Source: a virus
IMG/VR virus record: IMGVR_UViG_3300027917_000024
Span: 1 to 64,000 of that record
Reading direction: 5' to 3' (one strand)
DNA length: 64,000 nt
Shown here in pieces: positions 37,515-46,540 of this stretch. Position numbers and translations under genes: made by a program. Position 1 is the stretch's first letter. Every line of letters begins with the position of its first letter. Below the pieces are notes generated by a model that did not search any database, was not told the origin of the DNA, and worked only from the letters and a program-made list of their open reading frames with translations.

Positions 37515-40500
37515 AAGCCAAACTATTCTCGAAGACATTTATAGTTCTTTAAGATCACGAAGTACTGAATATAAAGTAGATAATGCTAATGAAAATCTTA
37601 TCTTAAAAACATGTCCGATATGTCAAGATACTGGAGATCATTTTTATTTAGGAATTGCGACAAAAAATTTAGGGCTATGGAATTGTTTTAAATGTAGACA
37701 AGGGGGAAGTTGGAATAAACTCAAAAGGCATATAGTAGGGGAAGAGGGTTGTTTTATTGATACTCCCTTTCATGCCAAGCCAAAGATTAATGTAGAACAA
37801 GGAGCATCCAAAACAGTAACGGCACATAACAGATTACTTTCTGATTCTGACACAATGAGTTGGCTATATAACAGGAACATTAAAATAGATTCAATACAAA
37901 AATACAAGCTAGGTGTAAAAACTATAGAGCATCCTAAATCAAAAGAAATAATAAAATACCTTACTATCCCGTTTATCTTCAAAGAGCAACTCGTAGACAT
38001 CAAATACCGTAGCCTACCCCCAGCGAAGAAATCCTTTTATCGAACTCCTGGTGGGATGAGTATACTATATAACTATGATAACATCGATCATTCTCTTAAC
38101 TACATTTATATATGTGAAGGGGAGTTAGATGCAATAAGTTTAGCTCAAGAAGGGGAATCTAATATCGTTTCTATTACAGTGGGAGCGAAATCTTTTATAC
38201 CAGAATGGTTTGACCTATTAAGAGAGTTCAAAATCATATATTTAGTTATGGATAATGATGCGGCGGGGCAGGAAGGCGCAAAGATTATTGCAAACAGATT
38301 AGGTAGGGATAGATGCTACAATATTCTTCTACCAAAAGAAGTAGATCCAAAAACAAAAAAGCCTAAAATAAAAGACCTCAATGATTATTTTAGATACCAC
38401 GACATTAGTGATTTTAAGACTTTAACCTTACGAGCCACCCAATTTACGATTGATACCATATACTCTATTGAAAATGTTATCAGCAATCTTGAATCTCAGT
38501 TCAAGGACAAAGGAGAACTCATTGAAGGGTTAGCTACGCCTTGGGAGAGCCTGAATAGTAAAATGGGACCAATTGCAAGGGGGGATTTGATCTATCTAAG
38601 TGGGAAGCCAAAGACTGGTAAGTGTGTTGAAAAGTCTACAAAGATATGTACTCATAAAGGATTAATAAGTATCGAAGAAATGTTTAGCTATTATGGTATT
38701 TCTCTAGATAATGATGAAAGAGTTGAAGATATCAGTAGTAAAAAAATATTTGTAGATACTAGCAATGGTAGGAGACAAATCACACATTTTACTATTAATG
38801 GGAGGAGAGAATTATTAGAAATCAGAACTAAGTTAGGACTATCAATTAAAGTAACCAAGAACCATCCACTTCGAGTAATGGGAATGACAGGAAAATTAAA
38901 GTGGGTAGCTGCTAAAGATCTCAGGGTCAAAGATAGATTGGTAGTTAGTAGATCTATAAGTGAAGGGGGAGCAGTAGATCTAATTACAAGAGAGGAAGCA
39001 AGATTCATTGGATACCTTATTGCTGACGGATGTTTATCTGTCTCCAATCGAATCCTATTTTCTAACTCAAATCAGGATGTAATAAACGACTACAAAAGCT
39101 GTGTTTATACTATAGATCAAGAATTAGAAGTGGAACATTATCCCCAAAAAAATTCGAATGGTGTTGAACAGCATATAAATTCCAAACGTTTCAGAGAATT
39201 CATTAGGTCTGCCTATACTTTAGATTATGTAAAAGCTGCCGATAAAGTGGTACCACTATTAATACGGACAAGTTCTAATATTATATGGAAGGAATTCTTG
39301 TCTGCGTATTTTGAATGCAAATCATATATTAATATCTCTCGTAATTGTATAGAAGTTACATCTTCCTCCAAGGAATTAATAGATACGATACAACTCATGT
39401 TACTCAGTTTGGGAATCGTGTCTCGACAGCGTATGAAAAAGGTTAAAGGGTATGACCAACCATATTATGAACTAGTACTACCTTTTGATGAAGCCATTAA
39501 ATTTATTCAGAGGATTGGATATATAAGTAAAGAGCAAAAAGATAAAATAGATATATTACTGCGAAATAGTAAAATTAAAAGAAATAAATCTAATGACACA
39601 GTACCATTCCAGAGAGAGCACTTTTTATACATTCAAGATAATTATTCTACTGATGGAGAATGGAACCATCTCGCAAATAAAATAGTTCGTGGAGTCAGAG
39701 ATCCATCACATGCATTATTAGAACGGATTATAAATTATATTGACCGTAGAGAATGGGACATACCAATATGTACATACTGGAAAAGTATTAGGAATATGTA
39801 TTTTGACTCGATAACATCAATCGAAAATATTGGTGAGAAAGAAACCTATGACATTGTGCAGCCAGAAACCAACGAATTTATTGGTAATGGTATAATTAAT
39901 CACAATACTACTCTTGCTCTTAATCTCTGTTATTATTTTTCTTACATTAAAAAAATACCATCCCTGCTATTTTGTTTAGAGATGCCACCAGAAAGATTAA
40001 CAGCAAAACTTATATGTCGCCATAGACTGGCTGCTCATAAGGAAATTGCTCTGGATGATATATATCTAACTCGTGCGGATTTTCTGGATCCCAACAACGG
40101 AGATGTACAGTTATACTTTGGCTATACTGCAGATCCACACTATTTAAATATAGATGCAATGTTTAAAGTGTTCGAAGTAGCAACAAGAAAGTATGGAATA
40201 GAATTTTTAGTATTTGATAACTTACAATTTTTAAGTAGGAATCTTGAACATACCGCTCAAGAAATTGCCATGATTAGTCGGCAATTCAAAATTATGGCAA
40301 TGAATTTCAACATACGAATCATGGTGGTGGTACAACCGAAAAGAATAAGCGAAGATGAGATTATGACTTCTGTTCATATGAAAGATTCTAGTGCTATGGA
40401 GGCGGATGCTGATTGTGTATTAATATGTCACAGAAAAAGTTTTGCAAAGGATATCTACACAGAGAAGGCAGATGATGAAACACTACTCAGTCCTATTATA

Positions 40501-40623
40501 ACACTTACAGTAGACAGAACCAGGTACGCACAAGGAGGATTTACAAGAATGTTTTTAGAGGGAGCAAAGAGCTACATAAGAGAAGCCACAGACAATGAGC
40601 TGGTACTAAATGGGAGCAGATAG
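37498..40623 (+). CDS. Primase-helicase (T7 gp4-like) with intein
   Basis: The 1041-residue precursor gives about 613 residues. In order: zinc finger CPIC...CFKC (about residues 38-67), TOPRIM domain with YICEGELDAI and LVMDNDAAGQ, Walker A SGKPKTGK/TTLALNL split by the intein, LLFCLEMPPERL, Walker B FLVFDNLQFL, VVVQPKR, and KDSSAMEADADC. It should unwind the fork and prime lagging-strand synthesis. Start is GTG at 37498 with AAGGAG 10 nt upstream. Confidence 0.9.
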   Translation: MQVQSKSQTILEDIYSSLRSRSTEYKVDNANENLILKTCPICQDTGDHFYLGIATKNLGLWNCFKCRQGGSWNKLKRHIVGEEGCFIDTPFHAKPKINVEQGASKTVTAHNRLLSDSDTMSWLYNRNIKIDSIQKYKLGVKTIEHPKSKEIIKYLTIPFIFKEQLVDIKYRSLPPAKKSFYRTPGGMSILYNYDNIDHSLNYIYICEGELDAISLAQEGESNIVSITVGAKSFIPEWFDLLREFKIIYLVMDNDAAGQEGAKIIANRLGRDRCYNILLPKEVDPKTKKPKIKDLNDYFRYHDISDFKTLTLRATQFTIDTIYSIENVISNLESQFKDKGELIEGLATPWESLNSKMGPIARGDLIYLSGKPKTGKCVEKSTKICTHKGLISIEEMFSYYGISLDNDERVEDISSKKIFVDTSNGRRQITHFTINGRRELLEIRTKLGLSIKVTKNHPLRVMGMTGKLKWVAAKDLRVKDRLVVSRSISEGGAVDLITREEARFIGYLIADGCLSVSNRILFSNSNQDVINDYKSCVYTIDQELEVEHYPQKNSNGVEQHINSKRFREFIRSAYTLDYVKAADKVVPLLIRTSSNIIWKEFLSAYFECKSYINISRNCIEVTSSSKELIDTIQLMLLSLGIVSRQRMKKVKGYDQPYYELVLPFDEAIKFIQRIGYISKEQKDKIDILLRNSKIKRNKSNDTVPFQREHFLYIQDNYSTDGEWNHLANKIVRGVRDPSHALLERIINYIDRREWDIPICTYWKSIRNMYFDSITSIENIGEKETYDIVQPETNEFIGNGIINHNTTLALNLCYYFSYIKKIPSLLFCLEMPPERLTAKLICRHRLAAHKEIALDDIYLTRADFLDPNNGDVQLYFGYTADPHYLNIDAMFKVFEVATRKYGIEFLVFDNLQFLSRNLEHTAQEIAMISRQFKIMAMNFNIRIMVVVQPKRISEDEIMTSVHMKDSSAMEADADCVLICHRKSFAKDIYTEKADDETLLSPIITLTVDRTRYAQGGFTRMFLEGAKSYIREATDNELVLNGSR
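38623..39906 (+). mobile_element. Class 1 intein with LAGLIDADG endonuclease (helicase)
   Basis: Residues 376-803. It starts CVEKSTKICTHKG, has block B VTKNHPLRV and ends GIINHN before Thr+1 within Walker A. One clear LAGLIDADG motif (GYLIADGCL); the second (SAYFECKSYI) is degenerate, so the nuclease may be weak. Confidence 0.88.
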
Positions 40624-40624
40624 G

Positions 40625-41176
40625 ATGGATCTTCATAGATTAGCACAACTAAATAATGCAATAGATAGTTATTTTACACTAGATGAGCTGAAATACATAA
40701 ACATAATGATACATAGCTACCAGAAACTAATCGATAAGGATCCTGCATATGAAACGGATGATTACATATCAGAACTCTTTCTCCTATTAGTTGAACTTAA
40801 AAGGAAAGGAGTACCTGATGAAGTTAGATCGAGGGCGAGATATTACTTACAATATTTAAAGACCTTGATGTTAGCAAGAGCACGAAGAACAAAAATAAGA
40901 AAAAAGATAGAAGAAGTCCTTCTCCAGTTACATTCTTCGAGTAGTAGTGGTAACAGGCATATAGATAATTTAAACTCTTTTGTTAAATTTCTTCTAAATG
41001 AAGGCGAGGATGAGCTGTTCTATATATTACTTATGACTATATCATCTGTTTTGAACGACAAGGAATCGAAGTTGGACAAATTGAATATATCTCGAATCTC
41101 TGCTGATCTGCCAATGCATTATCTAGAATATAGAAGACATATTGAAAAAATCAGGAGGCTTTATGAGCAAACGTAA
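40625..41176 (+). CDS. Hypothetical protein, possible sigma-like
   Basis: The 183-residue protein is helical: DDYISELFLLLVELKRKG, RSRARYYLQYLKTLMLARARR and a C-terminal ISRISADLPMHYLEYRRHIEKIR resembling a region-4-type helix-turn-helix. The layout recalls small phage sigma factors but no conserved region 2 is certain. GGGAG lies before the ATG at 40625; an ATG at 40610 overlaps the previous gene. Confidence 0.5.
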   Translation: MDLHRLAQLNNAIDSYFTLDELKYINIMIHSYQKLIDKDPAYETDDYISELFLLLVELKRKGVPDEVRSRARYYLQYLKTLMLARARRTKIRKKIEEVLLQLHSSSSSGNRHIDNLNSFVKFLLNEGEDELFYILLMTISSVLNDKESKLDKLNISRISADLPMHYLEYRRHIEKIRRLYEQT

Positions 41177-41549
41177 ACTTGAAGATATGTTTGCAGAAAT
41201 TGATGAGCAAGAAGAAATCGAAAACATAGAAGAGCTAGTAAATGAGCTGTGGGATGTATACCACCGGTTCTCGGAATTATCGCACAGAGTCATGAGAGTA
41301 TTCAAAAGGTATATGCCAGGGAAGAATGAGCGTATCGGTTTGAGTAACTATATCCTCACACTCTTTGACAAGCATGAAAAACTGACTCGGCAGGATATCA
41401 TGGAGTATCTCATAATAGGTGATTTTGAATATACAATATCTTCAAAAAGTCTTACGGATAGCCTGTACTTTCTCTTAAAAACTAATAGGCTAATTCGGTA
41501 CAAAGATCCATCAACTGGAGAGCATTGTTATAAAAGGGGGAATGGATAA
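41163..41549 (+). CDS. Winged-helix-like protein
   Basis: The 128-residue protein has an acidic N-terminus and a C-terminal winged-helix-like block (LTRQDIMEYL, SSKSLTDSLYFLLKTNRLIRY). AGGAGG is 4 nt before the ATG. Its TAA overlaps the ATG of the polymerase gene. It may be a regulator or polymerase partner; function unknown. Confidence 0.55.
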   Translation: MSKRKLEDMFAEIDEQEEIENIEELVNELWDVYHRFSELSHRVMRVFKRYMPGKNERIGLSNYILTLFDKHEKLTRQDIMEYLIIGDFEYTISSKSLTDSLYFLLKTNRLIRYKDPSTGEHCYKRGNG

Positions 41550-44422
41550 TGTCTGGTGTTTGTACTCTGTGTGGGCTATATAAAACTACAACGAATGTGA
41601 AAATCGATAGTGTTGTAGGTGAGATCAAGGCTACTGAGTGCAAAGAACCTATTGAGATAGCATTTATTGCGGAGGCCCCTGGAAAAGTCGAGGAGGAAAA
41701 AGGTATTCCTTTAGTGGGTCCTGCTGGAATGAACTTAGATACTGCTCTTAAATCGGCAGAAATTGATAGGTCTCGTGTGTTCGTTGGTAATATCTGCCGC
41801 TGCAAGCCTCCTAATAATCGAACCCCAAGCAGAACTGAGCAGCAGAAATGCTATCCCTATCTGTTAAAAGAGCTCAAAAAAGTCAAACCTAAAGTAATTG
41901 TGTGTTTAGGACTTGCAGCCACGAAGACTATTCTCAAAGACAGTACAATTAGGATGAAAGATGCACATGGTAGAGCATATAGTGGTAAACCTCTTTTAGG
42001 CTTTGACTGTATCATTGTCCCTACTTGGCATCCCAGTCCTACAACTTTCATAAATAACGAAGATCGGCGATTCCAGATGATGGCTGACATTCGTATAGCT
42101 AAAAGCCATTTAGAGGGTGAATCATTAAAGGATAAAAAGGACTGGCTTTCAATCACTGTTGCAAATTATGAGACTTGGCTCTTGGTTCTTCCAATACTCA
42201 AGAAGGCAACCCATTTTACCATCGACGTGGAAACAACTGGACTGAATGTTTTTGCTAAAAATGCGGAAATCACAAATTTTGGAATAACATCCCATGGTAA
42301 TTATGGTATTTCTGTTATTTGTAGAGAAGGAGATTGGATTAGAACAAACAAAGATGGAACTATCCACGACTATTTCAATGATTTTCTTACTGATCTCGAA
42401 GAGTTAATGGATACAATACCTACTGTTGCTCATAATATGTGCTTTGATGCCAAATACATGAAGAAAAAGTGGAACATCTGGCCAAAAAAATGGCTCTGGG
42501 ATACGATGCTGGGCCACTCAATTATTAGCCCAGGAGGTTCTGCCAAACTAAAGGACATAAGTTGGCAATATACTCCTAAGATGGGAGGGTATGAACATGA
42601 ATTGTTACAGGCTGGTGGGTTGGAGAAAGCAAATGCGTATGAGAGAGTAGATTACAATGTTGGTGATATCGTTTGTACGGATCGGATATATAATAGGCAA
42701 CTTGAGATCTTAGAAAAAGAGAAGAAGTTATTTCTTATGCAGAAGATTCTTATGCCAGCCGCTGAAATCTTCGCAGAGATGGAGTATATAGGAGTTGCTA
42801 TTGATGAATATGTTCTTAGAAACCTAGAGAAAGACTATGGAAAACGACTGTTAGATGAAAAAACAAAAATATATATGCACGGTACTATAATGCAATATAA
42901 CAGAACACACGGTGGCTTCAATCCCAGTTCAACAGATCAAGTTGGACAAGTGTTATTTGATAAGAAGTATTGTGGATTTACAGTCATAGACGTATCTGAC
43001 AAAACCGGAAAACCATCCTGCTCCAAAAAAGTTCTTGTTGAGTTACAGAGGAAATATAACAGTAAACTTGTAAGTATGATTCTAGACTACCGTGCGCTGT
43101 TAAAGCTTCATAGTACCTATCTCAAGGGAATGAAATCACAGCTAATCAATGGTCGGATACACACAAACTATCACCTAAACGTTGCGAGGTCAGGGCGTAC
43201 AAGCTCGTGTGTTGCGGAGGGAACTTTGGTAGATGTTGTACGAGATTTATCTAGGTATCCTAATGGTATTCCAATCGAAGATATACGCCCAGGAGATTAT
43301 GTATACTGTTATGATAATAAATGTAACCTAACAATCAGGAAAGTAAAATGGGCAGGAAGGACTGGAAGAGAGAAAGTATTAAAACTAAAATGGATTGGTG
43401 CTGGTAGAAAGTTTTCGGGAGAATTGAAAGTAACTCCTGAGCATAAAATCCGCCATTCTGATGGACATTATATAGAAGCAATAGATTGTAAAGGAATAAA
43501 TACTCTAGCACTTAGTAGAAGTTTGCGTAAATCTGGTAAAAGTAGGCTATTAATTTTAGATGTGTTAGATGAAGGAGAGATGGTCGATGTTTATAATCTT
43601 GAAGTAGAAGAGTTTCACAACTTTATTGCTAATGGTATCTGTATAAAAAATAGTGGACCCAACCTTCAAAATATACCCGAAGATAGTGATATAAAATCTA
43701 TGTTTATTCCAGATGTGGGATTTAGATTTATTGATTTGGATTATCGGCAGATGGAATTGGTTGTCTCTGCCTATTATACTGGTGATGAGGTTATGAAAAA
43801 GGCCATACTTTCTGGTGATGCTCATACATATATTGCAAAATTAATTTTTGGTATGGCAGAGGTAAGTGAAGATAATAGAAGGTTTGTAAAGACACTTAAT
43901 TTTGGGGTTCTCTATGGAATGGGAGCTGGGAAGTTAGCAGAATCACTTGGTATAGAGGAAGACGATGCAAGAAGGCACATAAAAGAATATTTTAATATTT
44001 TGAAGGCTACAAAAACTTGGATAGATAGAAGGCGGTGGCATGCTGAACATAAGGGATTTGTTACATCTAAATTTGGACGTATCAGGAAGTATAAAGCAAG
44101 GGAGGAAATTCTTCCAGGCGAGAAGGTTGAATATAACTCCGCTGTCAACCACCCTATACAATCACTAGCATCTGATCTTATGCTCTACGCTATGGTACAA
44201 TGGAAAAAGTATTTAGTAAAACGTGGTTTGTATCCACATGATGCTTACATGGCATTACAGGTACACGACTCTATTGTTAGTTGTGTCAAAGAGCAACTAG
44301 TTGAAGAACTCCTTCTGGCTAAAAAGAACGTATTTGAGTCAATCAAGTTCGAATTTATGACATTACCGTTATCAGTAGAACTAAAAACAGGCCATGATTG
44401 GGGTAACTTATCGAAAACATAG
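41549..44422 (+). CDS. Uracil-DNA glycosylase/DNA polymerase I fusion with mini-intein
   Basis: The 957-residue precursor gives about 809 residues. Residues 1-195 match family 4-type UDG: CTLCGLY, FIAEAPGKVEEEKG, LVGPAGMNLD, NICRCKPPNNR and PTWHPSP, with Cys for a 4Fe-4S cluster. A 3'-5' exonuclease follows (IDVETTG with D226/E228, AHNMCFDAKY). The family A polymerase has RTSS/SGPNLQNIP, motif A IDLDYRQMELVV, motif B KTLNFGVLYG and motif C QVHDSIV, with Ser instead of Glu. Similar UDG-polymerase fusions are known from SPO1-type phages. It copies the genome and may remove or sense uracil. Confidence 0.9.
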   Translation: MSGVCTLCGLYKTTTNVKIDSVVGEIKATECKEPIEIAFIAEAPGKVEEEKGIPLVGPAGMNLDTALKSAEIDRSRVFVGNICRCKPPNNRTPSRTEQQKCYPYLLKELKKVKPKVIVCLGLAATKTILKDSTIRMKDAHGRAYSGKPLLGFDCIIVPTWHPSPTTFINNEDRRFQMMADIRIAKSHLEGESLKDKKDWLSITVANYETWLLVLPILKKATHFTIDVETTGLNVFAKNAEITNFGITSHGNYGISVICREGDWIRTNKDGTIHDYFNDFLTDLEELMDTIPTVAHNMCFDAKYMKKKWNIWPKKWLWDTMLGHSIISPGGSAKLKDISWQYTPKMGGYEHELLQAGGLEKANAYERVDYNVGDIVCTDRIYNRQLEILEKEKKLFLMQKILMPAAEIFAEMEYIGVAIDEYVLRNLEKDYGKRLLDEKTKIYMHGTIMQYNRTHGGFNPSSTDQVGQVLFDKKYCGFTVIDVSDKTGKPSCSKKVLVELQRKYNSKLVSMILDYRALLKLHSTYLKGMKSQLINGRIHTNYHLNVARSGRTSSCVAEGTLVDVVRDLSRYPNGIPIEDIRPGDYVYCYDNKCNLTIRKVKWAGRTGREKVLKLKWIGAGRKFSGELKVTPEHKIRHSDGHYIEAIDCKGINTLALSRSLRKSGKSRLLILDVLDEGEMVDVYNLEVEEFHNFIANGICIKNSGPNLQNIPEDSDIKSMFIPDVGFRFIDLDYRQMELVVSAYYTGDEVMKKAILSGDAHTYIAKLIFGMAEVSEDNRRFVKTLNFGVLYGMGAGKLAESLGIEEDDARRHIKEYFNILKATKTWIDRRRWHAEHKGFVTSKFGRIRKYKAREEILPGEKVEYNSAVNHPIQSLASDLMLYAMVQWKKYLVKRGLYPHDAYMALQVHDSIVSCVKEQLVEELLLAKKNVFESIKFEFMTLPLSVELKTGHDWGNLSKT
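43208..43651 (+). other. Mini-intein in DNA polymerase
   Basis: Residues 554-701 (148 aa) begin CVAEGTLVDV, contain block B LKVTPEHKI and end FIANGICIKN before Ser+1. There is no endonuclease domain. The penultimate residue is Lys instead of the usual His. Confidence 0.88.
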
Positions 44423-44432
44423 GATAAAAAAT

Positions 44433-44480
44433 TTCAACTTTTTTTGATAAAAACACCATTCTCATGCATCTTTAATAATA
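44433..44480 (+). promoter_or_regulatory. Shared upstream element, copy 2
   Basis: TTCAACTTTT, A-rich centre, CTCATGCATCTTT and TAATA match the element at 28070-28116. It lies between the polymerase gene and the ribosome site of the next gene. Confidence 0.55.
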
Positions 44481-44495
44481 GAGGAGGAAAAAGAC

Positions 44496-44684
44496 ATGGC
44501 ACAAAAAGTGGAAGACATTACTGGTACAAGTATTTCATTCAGAATTACTTATGAGCAAAAACAAAAATTACTGAAGATTGCAGAGGAAGTGGAAAAGGGA
44601 TGTGGAACTCCAGCAACTCTTACAGACATTATCAAGACTGCAGTGAAACAGACCTGGGGAATCGATTTATATAAGGAGAAATAA
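44496..44684 (+). CDS. Ribbon-helix-helix-like small protein
   Basis: The 62-residue product (MAQKVEDITGTSISFRITY...) has a beta strand (GTSISFRIT) then two helices (EQKQKLLKIAEEVEK, LTDIIKTAVKQTWG), the CopG/Arc layout. GAGGAGG precedes the ATG. It may regulate its own operon through the element at 44433-44480. Confidence 0.6.
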   Translation: MAQKVEDITGTSISFRITYEQKQKLLKIAEEVEKGCGTPATLTDIIKTAVKQTWGIDLYKEK

Positions 44685-44685
44685 G

Positions 44686-45078
44686 ATGGGAGATCTAGAA
44701 CTTGATCTTTCGATTGCGGCGAACAATACCCCACTACTTCTTGAGCAACTACAAAAGTCTCCTCATATTTATTGGCAGTTTGCAATGAAATATGAAGAAG
44801 CGAAGCGAGCAGTGGCCAATCAAAAGCTGGAGATAAAGGTACGGGAAGCAACACTTTCAAGGAATCTAAGAGACGAAAAAGGAAAAGCACTATCTGATGC
44901 AAAGATAGAGAGAATGCTTTTTACTTTTGATGAGTATTGTTCGTTACATGAGGAACTGAACAAGAGAAAGGAGATTGAAGGGAAGTGTAGTGCTATTGTA
45001 AGGGCTCTTGAGCAGAGACACCACATTATGACAACCGTGGCCTCACTCATTAAACACGAACTCAGACAAAGTATTTAG
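44686..45078 (+). CDS. Possible UvsY-like recombination mediator
   Basis: The 130-residue protein is helical and charged (YWQFAMKYEEAKRAVANQK, LSRNLRDEKGKALSDAK, IVRALEQRHHIMTTVASLI). The size, the helical layout and the place before a gp32-like SSB and RecA recall T4 UvsY, which loads recombinase onto SSB-coated DNA. Sequence similarity alone is not convincing. Confidence 0.45.
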   Translation: MGDLELDLSIAANNTPLLLEQLQKSPHIYWQFAMKYEEAKRAVANQKLEIKVREATLSRNLRDEKGKALSDAKIERMLFTFDEYCSLHEELNKRKEIEGKCSAIVRALEQRHHIMTTVASLIKHELRQSI

Positions 45079-45171
45079 AAAGGAGGATTCTACGCAAAAT
45101 TAATTCAAAACCAATAAAAATTCAAAACAAGCAACAAGCAAGTACCGCAAAAAGCAAAAAGGAGATTAAAA

Positions 45172-46155
45172 ATGGACAAATTCGATGTCAACTTAGATGC
45201 TAATGTAAGAAAGAGACTATTCTTCGGCAAGGTATGTGAAGCTCAAAAGGGTGGAGATTGCCAAGAGTGTGCTAAGGCAAGTGATCTATTTCGTCAATCA
45301 AGAGCACAATCAGATCAAGGAAAAAAGAAAGAACTAGAAGATCAAGCCAGAGGTCTCTATGCCAAGAGCCGCATCTTTATCAATGCCATTAATGTGAGGG
45401 ACGAGGACAAAACATATCCTGTTCGTATCTATGCAATACCTCCTCTTGTCTATGATGAGGTAATCAGTGTAATCAGAGGTGCGAGGCAACTTGATCCGCA
45501 AAAGAATGTTTTTCATCCATTAACTGGCCATAATATACTCATCACAAAAAGAGGAAGTGGAATCCTCACACGATATTCCACACAGCTAGACCAAAATCCA
45601 AGTAAGATTCCAAACGAGGAATTACTTGCACAACTTCAGGGGGGAGATCGTAGTGGTCTACACAATCTTAATATGGTTGAGGAGTTTATCAATGACAATT
45701 ATTTACACATCACCACCCTCAATAATGACCAGAATCTGATAAGGCTTCTTCCTCCGTTTGAAGATCAGACCATTTACAAAGAGATTAAATTCCATAGATT
45801 CACTATAGGTTCTTACAGGAGCATTAGTGATGGAAATAGTGGAAGTAGAGTTCCTGATCCAAAAGAATCAGGTCATAGTTTAGATGGTCCTAGTTTTGAT
45901 GACCAAGGTATGCAGGACGAATTTGATCCATCTGCTCTCGAAGATATTCAAGAATTTACTCCTGATACCAATCCAGCACAAGCAGAACCCGTCCCTGTTA
46001 AAACTGAAGCACTACCACAAACCTCTAATGATTCAGTAGTTAATGCTTTAAAGGAGGAAATTAAGAAAATCGAGGCGGGTGCTGGGAAGGAGGAAACAGA
46101 GAGGATTTTGGAACGGCTCAAAGAGATTAAGAGTGAAGCTATAGGAAGTACCTAG
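45172..46155 (+). CDS. gp32-like single-stranded DNA-binding protein
   Basis: The 327-residue protein has a Cys-bearing N-terminal part (CEAQKGGDCQECAKASD), aromatic and basic OB-fold segments (RGLYAKSRIFINAINV, TYPVRIYAIPPLVYDEV, ILITKRGSGILTRYS) and a long acidic tail (FDPSALEDIQEF). This is the layout of T4 gp32-type SSBs. It would coat single strands at the fork and interact through its acidic tail. Confidence 0.75.
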   Translation: MDKFDVNLDANVRKRLFFGKVCEAQKGGDCQECAKASDLFRQSRAQSDQGKKKELEDQARGLYAKSRIFINAINVRDEDKTYPVRIYAIPPLVYDEVISVIRGARQLDPQKNVFHPLTGHNILITKRGSGILTRYSTQLDQNPSKIPNEELLAQLQGGDRSGLHNLNMVEEFINDNYLHITTLNNDQNLIRLLPPFEDQTIYKEIKFHRFTIGSYRSISDGNSGSRVPDPKESGHSLDGPSFDDQGMQDEFDPSALEDIQEFTPDTNPAQAEPVPVKTEALPQTSNDSVVNALKEEIKKIEAGAGKEETERILERLKEIKSEAIGST

Positions 46156-46156
46156 T

Positions 46157-46540
46157 ATGGATCTGCTTGGGCGAGATAAATTATATGCTACGGAATGGGT
46201 TGAGCGAACATTTGAATATGTTCGCTCAGCCAGGACCGTATTGAGAGAGACAGGAGAACTTTCATTCATCTTAACATTTCAGCCGAGAGATTTTGAGCCT
46301 AGAAAGGACCTCGATGATATTATTGCTATTTCTGAATCAGTGATGATTTATGATATTAACTTGTATATTGACTCATACTATTTCATTTACCAAGTTGGAG
46401 AAGAGACAACACATAAAGTTGGTCATATCTACACAGAGGATCTTTTAGCATATAATCGGAAGCTAATAACTTTTGAGCAAGTAATGGAGAAATTAGAATA
46501 CACCAGCCTACTTGAAACCGATGATAAAGATAGATCCTAA
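46157..46540 (+). CDS. Hypothetical protein
   Basis: The 127-residue acidic product (MDLLGRDKLYATEWVERTF...) is mixed alpha/beta with VMIYDINLYIDSYYFIYQV. It lies 1 nt after the SSB stop. An 11-bp inverted repeat (46201-46228) sits in its coding sequence. Function unknown. Confidence 0.6.
   Translation: MDLLGRDKLYATEWVERTFEYVRSARTVLRETGELSFILTFQPRDFEPRKDLDDIIAISESVMIYDINLYIDSYYFIYQVGEETTHKVGHIYTEDLLAYNRKLITFEQVMEKLEYTSLLETDDKDRS
46201..46228. repeat. Perfect 11-bp hairpin inside a gene
   Basis: TGAGCGAACAT (46201-46211) and ATGTTCGCTCA (46218-46228) are fully complementary around a 6-nt loop. Confidence 0.85.
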
